From Dastarcus helophoroides (taxonomy: Eukaryota > Arthropoda > Insecta > Coleoptera > Bothrideridae), in contig CM053327.1 of the NCBI GenBank assembly GCA_028583605.1, forward strand, positions 39,204,522 to 39,268,521: a DNA stretch of 64,000 bases, given 5' to 3'. The notes beneath the pieces were generated by a model. That model worked only from the letters and a program-made list of their open reading frames with translations, had not been told where the DNA came from and made no database searches. The stretch's first letter is position 1. Every line of letters begins with the position of its first letter. Positions 24,701-36,700 of the stretch are shown piece by piece. Made by a program: the position numbers and the translations under genes.

Positions 24701-27700
24701 AAACGCAATTACTGCGTTGCGTGCAATAAACCTGTACTAACTCCGAAAATATTTATCAAAATAATGTAAAAGACAAATTTTATCTGAATTTTAAATCAAG
24801 TTTTTAATTTAAAACAAATTTATACTATAAGAATCAAAAAGCTGTGGAAAATTGAAATACAAAGCTTGTCCACTGAAACTAAGAAAGATTTTGCTCTAAC
24901 GCGTTTCGCGAGCCAAGCTATCATCTTCAGAGAGATACTGTACTGTAGCTATCATCTTCAGAGAGTTACTGTACTGTATCTCTCTGAAGATGATAGCTTG
25001 GCTGTCGAAACGCGTTGGAGCAAATCTGTCTTGGTTTTAGGGGACGAGCTTTGCGTTTCAATTTTTGAAGATCTCCAAGGAGCAGTCCGTTTTACCAAAA
25101 AAAAAAAGAGCTGGAGGATGCAAGCACCTATTTTTCCATAAAATATCTTTTTTTTCCACAACTAGTAGGACATCTATAATTATTGAACTTATAAACGATC
25201 AAAAAGCAACAGATATTAAAAATTTCACAGTGTTTCGATAAATATTTGCTAAGACCGGACCAGCTTTCGCATTATTGCATCATCAGTGGTTGAAAATGTC
25301 AACTATTACGATATGGAAAAAACCTGCAATTTTCCGATAACCTATAACACAATATCTACTAACTCTGTCAACATTTTATTTTTAGAAGCTAAGGAGATCA
25401 AAAGGGGAAACGGTCCTTTCTTACATGTTTTAAGTTGTATTTTTAAAACCATTAAACCAAAAATAAAAAAAAAATATTTTAGGATCCGTAGTTCGTTCAA
25501 ATAATACCTTACAGGATATACAATATTGTAACAAAATTTAATTGTAGAATTTAGAATCTAAGAAAATTTTCTAGAAAGATCTGGTAAGGGAAAGCGGCCG
25601 CGATAATGAAGCAAACGGCAGATAAGCGTTCCAAAAATTTCGGCAAACGATAAGCCTTTTCTGCTATTTTTCTAGAACCCGGAAGCGAAAACTATATGAG
25701 GCGGTCGCTTTTACCTCGAAAGTGTTAGTCAGTTAAGGAATGTGGTCGATGAGATAGGGGTTAGAAGTTAATTAAACAGTGTCAGTTCCAGTGGTAGTGT
25801 TCCGAATTTGATTTGGGAATAAAGTGGTTTAATTCACACGTGGTAATCAATTTGAACCGATAGCCCGCAACAATATTAATTAAAGCTTGATTTTTCGATG
25901 ACCAAATTAATCCTTCATTTCATTATAAAAACATTTCCTTTTTCGAATTGTTCTCTGGCGGTATTTACGTGAACCTTCGACAACTAATTCTGTGCAAAAT
26001 TTCAAATTTCTACGTTCCATAGTTCTTGGAAAAAACCTCTTTGTAACAGACGGACGAACCTACCTAAGAGTAAAATTAGAAGGATTCCGGGTACGAAACC
26101 CTGAAAAATAAATCCAAAATTTAAGATAAAAGTAAAATTCAAAGCATTTCTGAAAGTCTAAACTTCTGTAAAATAGTAAAAGTGCAATTCGGAGATTTTT
26201 TTCATTCGTTAGATTGTCACATCGAGGCGTCCTCGCAAGTGTGTACGATTCCCAGCCTGTAACAAGAGGAGGCTCTTGCTCTTTCCCCAATGCTAGGGAG
26301 CGATAATAAAAAAAACTGTTCCATGCATTAGTAGTGGCACGTGGAAGATTTTTTTTAATTCTTGAATACTAAGTCACGATTTCTTTATTAGGGAAAAATA
26401 CCGTAACAAAGTTAGTGTTTCAAAATTATACTTTTATTCGAAAAATGGCTGCATTTTAAGTTTTTATAGGAAATCAAAAATTCAGAATAAAAACTTTGAA
26501 AAATAGTGAAAGGCATCAAAAATATGAAACAAATAAAGACGAAAAACTGGTTTAGCATTTAGAACAACTTTTAAAGAGACTAAGATGGAATGCGTAAAAC
26601 CTAAAGTAACCCAACCTGATCTTTATAAAATTTATGAAACGTGAAACCCTTGAGTTAAAAAGAGTAAGCTTATGTTCCAATAAATCAAAGTTTTACCTTT
26701 TTACAAAAGGTAAAGTGCCGTGAAACTTAAACAAGAATCTATTATTAATATTTTAATACAGTTTTTTTAAGGTAAATCCACTTGCGAAGGGTAACCCCAT
26801 TATGCCTTCAAAGCGAGTAGGACGCGGAAACAAGGATAGATGGCGATGAACCACCTTCTTAAACAAGGATAGGGTTGTAATTGTTGGGAAAAATTAATTT
26901 CGGTAACGAATTCCATAGCTTGAAAGTTCTATGGGAAAAAAGAGTCTCCGTAGACAAAAGTCTTCACTGTGTCAAGCTGGACCGCTCAAGAATTTGCTGT
27001 CCCCGACTGTCTTGTATGCCTCAAGAATCTTGCGCTTGGGGGATCAATCCTATTAGTTCCTGCGAGCATCTGCCATGATGGTACTTATAGAAAAATGACA
27101 AGTCACGAACTATCTTCCTGTGATTTAATATGAAAGAAACGGTCAAACTCTCGTCATCAATTAGGGGAACTTAAACAAGAAACCTATTATTAATATTTTA
27201 ATACAGTTTTAATAAATAACTTCCATTAAATCCTTTGGACACCATCAACTGTTTAATGGAAAATTTCCTGAATGAGAAGAAAGTTTTGAACTAATACGAG
27301 ACATTGAAAAATGATCCAAGATCTGCATAATGAATATTGTTGCGGGCTATTGGTTCGAATGATTATTACGCCGTGAATTATAACCACTTTATTTCCAAAC
27401 TAAACTCGGAACACTACAACTGAATAATTTACTGTTAACTACTGACTCACTGACTAACTACACTGACTTCTGACTGACTCACTGAAGGAAAGCCAACCGG
27501 ACCCCCTTTATATAGATCTCTGGTTCGGGTTCTAGAAGTTTTCGGCAGATAAGGCTTATTGTTTGTCGAAATTTCTGTAACGCTTATTTGCTGTTTTTTT
27601 CATTATCGCGGCCGCTTTCCTTTGTCGAATCTTTCTAGAAAATTTCCTTAGATTTTAAATTCCATAATTACATTTCGTTATAATATTTTAATCAGGGCCT

Positions 27701-30700
27701 TCTGAAAAATTTCAATACTTAAAGTTGTTGCTAAATACAGTAAAAATTGTTTGCTTTATCAGCAAGTCCATTTAATTGGTTATCATAAAAATAATTTTCA
27801 TTGGCTTGTTTATCTCTTTGTCTATAGTCCAAGATGTTTTACACTTTCTACTCTTGGTTAAAAATTTCTGAAACTTTTAAGATTGCAAATTGACCAAGAA
27901 TTGAAATACAAATCTTGTCCCCAGAAACCAAGAAAGATTAAAAAACAGAACAAAGGTTGCTCTAACGCGTTTCGATAGCCAAGCTATCATCTACGGTTGT
28001 GTTTTAAATCTTTCTTGGTTTCAGGGAACAAGATTTGTTTTTCAATTTTTAAAGATAACCAAGGACCTGTCCTTTGCACCACAATTGAGCTACAAAAGAC
28101 AAGTTTTTGTATGAAATATATTACAAAAATTTAAATTGGTTCCTAATTTATCCTACAAAATGTCCAAACTTAATTCGTCTACAACAATGATATATGATGT
28201 AAATAAAGTTACAAAGGCCCTAAAATGAGATGATATTTACTGTAGAACTTTTAGCTGACACTATCTGGCTTACATTTCTTTCATAATGGAATTAAAATGT
28301 CTAATCATATTCAAGTGTTTACGTATTATCTTTCTATGTTTAGATTTCATAATTCTTTAATTATTATTTCAGAAAATTGAAGAGCGAGGAACCTGTTTAT
28401 AAAACATGGTGGTATAATAGATCAAAGCTTGAAAGAAGATTAGTGATAACATCATTTGTATCCTTATTGTTATTGATAGGCGTACTGACAGCTTACCTTC
28501 TTATTACGAGTAAGTATTAGCTTTCTTTTAAGAAATTCGATTTTACTTTTTCAATCCGCAGTGACTCTTATTTGCAAAATGTCCAATGTGAAAACGACTC
28601 TTTCAGGAAAGCCCGAAGTGTGCACATCATCAAGCTGCGTCCGGACAGCGATGGATCTCCTCAACCATATCGACGTCAAGGTGAATCCCTGCGATGATTT
28701 CTATCGATTCGCGTGCGGCAGTTTCCTCCGCAACGCGAACCCTCACAATCAACCGTCGAAATCGGCCCAAGACATCGCCGAAGACCGAATACATCTTCGC
28801 ATCGCCAACACGCTGGAAGCCCAGATAGGCATCGACGAGCCGGTGGCGTTCAATTTAGCAAAGAAATTTTATCGAGCTTGCATGAACGAGACCGCCATCG
28901 AGGCGGAAGGATTAAAATGGATAAAACAAATTTTGGGGAAGATGGGCGGGTGGCCCGCCCTCGAGGGGGATAATTGGGCAGAAAGTCGGTTCGATTGGAA
29001 AGACGCCGTGCACAAACTGAGAAGAGCCGGCATTAATTCCGGGTTCTTTATAGTTCTTGCCGTGGAAAAAGATAAAACGGACCCAACCAGGTATATTTTG
29101 AGCGTAAGTAATGATGTTTTAAAAATAAATTATTTTTACGTTTGCGTTAGCCTTATAATTTATTTCCTTTTGCGCGCCTACAAAGGCCCGAGGACCCATT
29201 ATGTATCCGATTTTGAAAGGGAGCTTCTTCCAACTTTCAATTCGAACGCTCGGAAAGGGATTTATTTTGGTATCTTAAATATTTATAAGTATTGCGAATA
29301 ATGTTGCCGCCGGGATTATAATTTTACTTTATTTTTTTTATTTACTGCAGCACGCCCAACAAAACAATAAATATTCCAAATGAAATTCTTTTTTTACCAA
29401 AAAATTATGCGCTTTACTTTTTTCTTTAGTGATTTCCGCTACAGTCATTTACTTTGAATGCAACGCGTGGATATATTATTAAAAGCCCAAGGATTTAAAC
29501 CATTTTATATTTGCCATTTTTCAAATGAATTTCCTACAGAAAAAAAGAGAATGAATAGAACACAGACAACTACCTAAATTAATTAGTAAAACATCTATAA
29601 CAACCTAAGGGAAGTTCGTCTAAAGCATGAAAGTCAAATAAAAGAAAACATTTGTTTCATCATCAGAAAATGAGAATAGAATAAATAATTAAATGTTGGT
29701 ATAAAATAAGATCATAATACTGATAGATACTGAATAGTACAGTTTATGGTAAAACAGTGGAGAATGCATATTAAGTAAGGCCATACTTTTTCGAGCTAAA
29801 CGTAAAACAATGAAAATTACTCAATCACATTAAACGATGACATGAAAATGCCCAAATTATAGCAAAGACGTTTAATGAAAAATTTAATTTACATTAAAAT
29901 GATAGAAGACATGTCGCAACTTGGTCAGTTTATTTCTGAAGTACTAAAATGACAAAAAATAATTAAATGAAATACAAACTATAAATAAACGAATTTCTCA
30001 ATCAATAGTTATCTTCTAGAAGCAAATTAATATATTTTATCAGTTAGAATAAGAAGTGAAAATTTTGAACCGAATTTGCTTTAAAGTGTATTTTAGAACA
30101 AAGTGCAATAAAAATTTAATTATATTTATTACTTTATATAAACATTTGCTAATTTTCTCTGTATCTATATTAAGTCTGATTTTGTTTCCAAAATAATGCA
30201 CGTACAATCTGCACAATATTTGCTTATTAATTTGCGGCATAGTCACTCTAATAAAATTTTAATGAAAAAGATGTTAAAGGTGGAATTCGTAAACGGCGGT
30301 GTCATGTTAATTTGATGTAGTAGCGCCGAGAGCAGCTATGTAAACATTTAATTTTATAAAGCTGCATGCCCTATTTTGCCTCATACACGGAATATTTCAG
30401 TTGTGATAGTTTTAATGGACTAATTTAAAAGTTCGCCGCATTCATTTTATCATCGAGCGACCCACACCCCGGACGCAACGAGCTCAACTAAACTTTGTTA
30501 GCGCGAAATTGTTTTTTCGTTGGCAAAAGTGAATGCATATTTTTTTTTGGAATGACCTGCAGTCGAAGCGCATCCGCACAATAAGTTAGACGAAACCATC
30601 GAATAAGTGGAGTGTAAAAATCAGGCGAGAGTCTCGAAAACTAGAAGCGACAATGTCTAGTTACATCCGTAACGGCTTTCGCCGAAGGTATTACTAACTT

Positions 30701-33700
30701 CATTTCCACAAAGTTGCAAAGAAGCAGTAGTCCTGGACTTCTCCGCCATTATACAAGCGGCAGTTGTGTTAAAGTCCTCCCGCTGCAGCAACAACTTCGC
30801 ATCTTGCAAACACTAATTTTGAAACGGGGTTGAAACTTGGATTCACATCGTCACGCCTTCAAACGTTAACCTTATATGCGTTGAAGTAATTTTAGAGGGA
30901 TTGTTTGACCCGCAGTTCTGAATTCTCTTGTCATAGTTTGTTTTGACCTACATCACAGTACGCGTGTAATTGTGGGGACGAAAGAAATTGGATAGATATT
31001 GCCGAATATTAGGAATTTTTTCATACAAGAAGAGATGATATGACATGCCAAATTAATATTGCACAGACTCTGCTGATAGGCGGTCAAACCAGACCATGAG
31101 TATCAACGTAGTAGCAAGTGGTGGCAGGTTAGGAGAATTTGCATGAAGATTATATGAAAAACCCTGGATTTTTGGTGCGCAGATGACACAGGGTATATGC
31201 TGTGCAAGTTTATTTATTCGATTATTTCTTAATTAGAAAATGTTTTGTAATGAACGAGTATGTCTGAGAAAAATAATATTATGAATTTTTTTTAATAACC
31301 AAACTCTGTCCGCTCTGCACATACGACTACGTTGTAAATATTATAGAAACATGTTGCAGACGTGGTAGTTCTTGACAGATTTTTAGGAATGTTGATTTAA
31401 TCATTTTGTAATTTAACTCTGTCCGCTCTGCATATACTACTATGTTGTAAATATTACAGAAACATGTTACAGACGTGGTGACAGATTTTTGGGAATGTTG
31501 ATTTAATCATTTTGTAATTTAGCAGAATTGATTTTGGTACTTGCACTAAACAATAATCTAGCTTAACACCATGAAATACAATCTGCCTATCCTAAGAGTA
31601 GATTAGATTAGATTATATATGGGTCGTTTCGTGTTTCTCTTAGTTCACCTCGCACCTCAACCTAAGGAGATCTTTTGTGCATACCCTGATCTATGTAGTT
31701 CCCAGGTTCAAACTCTTGTAGAAGTTTATTATGGCCCTGGGGTTGAGTTTTTTTACATCTAAGGGGTCTAAGGACGCCCATCCAAGTTGTACGTGTCTTT
31801 TGCGTGCAATCGCATCGCACTTGCCTAGCACATGTTCTGCAATCTCTGCAGCTTCTGCGCAAAAGCAACATAGGTCTGTTTTAGCTTGACCCATTTTCTT
31901 GAGGTGGTACCTCATAGGGCAATGTTCTGTTAAGTGGCCGTTTAGAATCCTCAATTCGGATTTGCTGAGTTCTAAGTAGACCTTTGCCTTTTCAAGCATT
32001 CCAGATATGAATCTTTTCGCCTGCCCTATTCCTGTATATAATCTCCAGTGGAAGATTCTTGACTTGTTTCCCATTTTTTGATCCTATTGTTGATTTGACT
32101 TTTAGAAAAACCAATAGCCGGCTCAGGTCCAAGAAATGATGATGCAGATCCTTCTCTAGCGGGTTGGTCCGCAGCTTCATTTCCTTGTACCCTGGCACCC
32201 ACTTAAGGCTGATCCTGTTGTGTTTAGCCACTTGCTTTAACGTTTGTTGACAGTCCCAAACTAGTTTGGATTTGATAAGGCAGCTGCTGAAAATCTTTAT
32301 TGCCGCTTGGCTGTCAGAGTTAATGTAGATCTTTGTTCCTTTCAGGCTTCTTCGAAGACACTCGTAGGCGCAGAGTTCTATTGCATGTATTTCAGTTTGA
32401 AGGACAGTTGAATTTTTTTCTCTAAAACCTTGGTGGTCGAAGAAATCACGGAAGTAATTGAGGAGAAAGTAGCAGAAGAAGAAAAACCAACAATTGAGAA
32501 AAAGCCAGAGGTACCGAAGGACAAATCAACGGTGAAAGAAAAACCAGGAAAGAAAAAGAAGAAGCCAAAGGTCAGGCAGTTTGAAAGACAGTTGGGTCTT
32601 TTCTCAAGGCTTTAGAAAACCTATAGTTGGGGCCATAAATTTTTACTCCAGTCCCATGTGCTGATCTTTGATCCATCTATAAACCAGAATGGATAATTTG
32701 TGTATTTCTTCAGGTACTGATTGAGCGTCAGGTGTGGCTATCTGAGTCCACCTCAAAGGAATGATCAAATTCGTACCTGGGATTGCATGTAATCAACCGA
32801 TTTTGCTAAAATCACCGGGCTACATTCCTTGAGGATTCCCAAGTGACCCGCGAAGTCCTCCTTCTTTAAATTGTTTTAATTGTTGTAATCTTGAGGCTTC
32901 TTTGATCGCTTCCCTCTTCACTTAAAAGGTGGAGAGGAGTTAGACCTAGCATTGCCTCCATTGCTGCTGTTGGGCAGATGTTCACTGCGCATGTTATGCC
33001 CAGACATGCATACCTTTGAACTATGTTCAGTTGATTTTGTGCTGTCATTTTCATTATTTTTGGCCGCCATACTAAAGAAGCGTATGTGATCAGAGGTATA
33101 ATTATCATCCCATATGAGCAATAGATCATTTTTGGTCTCAGACCTCAGCTTTTGCTAAACAATCTGCGGCACATCCAGAACGCTGTCGTGGCTCACTTGA
33201 TTATTCTAGGCAAATGAGGATTCCAGATGAGCTTTTGGTCTAAGACTATTACCTAGATATTTAGTCTCACTTGAGAAGTTGAGTTGAACTTCATTCTTAG
33301 CGCAATAATGCAATCACCAACTTTTCTTGATCTTTTTATTTGGACATTGCTGAATCTGCCTCTAAGAAACTGAGTTAAACATTACTCCTATTCTGGTAAA
33401 TTAGATTGATCAAATCAACGATCTCCTGGAAAAAGAGGATTCTGTGAAACCGAACACCGAACAGATCGTAAGCGTGCTCTATGCTATACGCAAAAACATA
33501 TTAACAATCTTTGAACGAGCTTACTTGAACTGGTGAAAGAACTTATCCACCTGCAGGCAAGCAAGACTGAAGATGGGTAAAACGTTGCAACCAAAGGTCT
33601 AAGTACCTATTGCAATGAATAAAAGCAGACTAAGCAAAGCACTTAAGTCTGCTCAGAGGCCACGGGAACCTTTAAAGGACACCCGGTTAAGCTCAACCTA

Positions 33701-36700
33701 GCAGAAAGCTCCGATGTCAACTGCGTGGGACTGAAAAGAAAACAAGTTTACACTTATGCTTGTCCAAAGCTTGCCAGATGCAGATATAATCTGACTAGGG
33801 AAGAAACACTAGGACCAGAAAATCTAAAAGAAATGAATGTAAATCAGATGTTGAGCCTGGCTGTAAAGGATGAAATATATAATGCTGACTGAAGCTCGAA
33901 CAAACTTGTGCAAGTTACAAAGGATTTGGTATCTAAGTGACAGGGCTTATAACGGCCCCCACAAAATTTTTTTTAAAAAATCAGCGATGTAAAGAATTGC
34001 TATCTGTGGAATGTTTCTGTAATACCTACAGAACAGTACATTCTAAGTTTGAGGTTGATACAGGAAAAAAATTGTTTTAAATCGAAGTGGGTTTTTAGTC
34101 TGAAAGTCTATACAATCAACTCCCGCTAAAGTTGCGCCTGTTAAAGTTACACGCTCGTTAAAGTTGATAAGATACGATCGCTAAAGTTGCGCGGATATTC
34201 CCCCTCTCTAATTTGCAAACGACGAATTGGACTTCCGAGTTTTAACGTCACTTTTGAATAACCCACTCAACCGCACAACGAGCAACACAACCTATACATT
34301 TTTCGACGATGGAAGGGACGGTAGGGGAGTAGCAACTTTAACAGTCGATCCAGTCCGGTAAGCGCAACTTTAGCGGGAATCTACTGTACCAAGATTTACA
34401 ACATCGGTAAAACATGGATGATTTCTGTTTCGTCTCAAAGATACTCTGGCAAACCCAAGCACAGAATGGAAATGTCTTCTTTGTCTACTCTTTCAATTTC
34501 CCATTTTGTTAAATGTGTAAAATAATTTTTTTTATTAACCCTTTTGTTACTAGGAACGTAATGTATACGTTTTTGTATGTATGGATCCTGTTTCTAGTCA
34601 AATTACCCAAGTATAATCAGCTTTAGGCTGGTGGTTATTTGATATTAGAGTTGACTTCCGCTAAAGTTGCGCCCGTTAAAGTTGTCAGCTTGTTAAAGTT
34701 GACAAGATACGATCGCTAAAGTTGCGCGGATATTCCCCCTCTCTAATTTTCAAACGACGAATTGGACTTCCGAGTTTTAGCGTCACTTTTGAATAACCCA
34801 CTCAACCGCACAACGAGCAACACAACCTATACATTTTTCGACGATGGCAGGGACGGTAGGGGAGTAGCAACTTTAACAGGTCGATCCAGTCCGGTGAGCG
34901 CAACTTTAGCGGGAATCTACTGTACCAAGAATTACAATATCGGTAAAACATGGATGATTTTTGTTTCGTCTCAAACATACTCTGGCAAACCCAAGCACAG
35001 AATGGAAATGTCTTCTTTGTTTACTCTTTGAAGTTCCCATTTTGTTGAATGTGTAAAATAACTTTTTTTATTAACCCTTTTAGTTACTAGGAACGTAATG
35101 TAGGCGAACTGTGAGAAAAGGCTACGCCTTTTGTGTCTGACTACTAGACTGTTAATTCGTTTGTCCATCGTTTGGCCTTTTATCAGGAAGCGATAGTCAT
35201 TAAGAATCAATTTACCACCCCAACGAAGTTCATTTTTAGAAGAAATGCAGTCATTGTCCTTTGTGCAACTTAATTGCACTTCCATTGAAATGAAATGCAA
35301 TTAGAACTGTTGATGATAAACATCCACTAAACATCCCGGTTGTAATCGACCCAGGGACAAAAGCTTGCAGCAATTATCCGAGGCTCGAACATTACTCACC
35401 CTTTGTACCATCTCTATTGCGCTTTCATGAAAAGAAAAATCAATTAAAATGGTAAACATCCTGTTATTCATCAAAGTATAATTATCATATTAATTTGGTA
35501 AATACTTGAGCTTCTGCCTAGCGATTAGGTCGTTAAGTGTCGTCAAAAAGATGAATATATAAAGGTGCATTGCCTAGAATTTAGCCAGTACTTAGGCCGC
35601 CCTTTCACTATCCCCATGATTGAATTGTGCTTGGTCATTCATTCAGGCACCCAACCTTGTTAAGAAACTAACCAACGTTCTTTGAATGCGTCTCTCTCAA
35701 ATTGGCCGCACTAAGCAAGAAGTCCCCTAGCGAGGATCTTGTGATTGATGCTAGTGACAGGCAGTGACATATTAAGTATTTGATACTCTTATCTTCTTCT
35801 AAACATTCCCTGCAGCTTGAGTGATTTTTTTTTAAATTAAATCCACTCGCAAAGGGTAAACCCATTATGCTTTCAAAGCACTACGAGTAGGATGCGGAAA
35901 CAAGGATAGATGGCGATGAACCGTCTTCTTAAAAAAGTATAGGTTGTAATTTTTGGGGAAAATTCCTTTTGGTAACAAGTTCCATGACTAGGAAGTTCTA
36001 TAGAAAAGGGAGTCTTCGTAGACAGAAGTCCTCACTGTGTTAAGCTGGACCGCACAGGAATTTGCTGTCTCCGTCGCTGTCTAGTACGCCTCAAGAATCT
36101 TGCCCTTGGGGGGATCAATCCTATTAGTTCCTGCGAGCATCTTTCATGATAGTACAGGATATACTTCTTCCGGGATTGAACCGTGTCAGAGAACTACTAA
36201 AAGTAAACACTTTTAGTAGTTCTTTGACACGGTCCAATCCCGGAAGAAGTATATACTGTACTGACTCTGGCCGTGGAAGCCTTCGTTATCATTTCCATGA
36301 TAGTATTTGTAGAAAAGAGACAAGTTACCAACCATACGCCTGTGCTCTAGTGTTTCGAGAGAATCGGTCAGACTCTCGTTATCAATTAGGCGAATCGCTC
36401 TTCTTTGAATTGAATTCAAGAGACCTAAAAGTGAACACTTTAAGTAGTTCTTTGACAGGGTCCAATCCCGGAAGAAGTATATCCTGTACTGACTCTAGCC
36501 GTGGAAGCCTTCGTTATCATTTCCATGATAGTACTTGTAGAAAAGAGACAAGTCACCAACCATATGCCTGCGCTCTAGCTTTTCGAGAAAATCGGTCAGA
36601 CTCTCCTCATCAGTTAGGCGAATCGCTCTTCTTTGAATTGAATCCAAGAGACCTGAAGTGTGTTTTGGGGCTGAACTCCAAACATAACAACAGTATTGGC

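Noticed and set aside
25226..25286. Minus-strand CTGATGA, GCA-ATAA-TGC hairpin and GAAA resembling a hammerhead
   Set aside because: An extra T precedes stem II, no acceptable stem III with a non-G cleavage base and no stem I could be found. At best a decayed relic.
28713..28973. 86-codon frame in the second frame of the exon 3 region
   Set aside because: It overlaps the clearly coding M13 frame and is a shadow.
29104..29301. Continuation of the exon 3 frame
   Set aside because: The consensus donor GTAAGT at 29104 and the join to exon 4 match the family; the continuation does not resemble M13.
34762..35031. 89-codon frame
   Set aside because: It spans the MITE terminal repeat and its flank, and has no protein signature.
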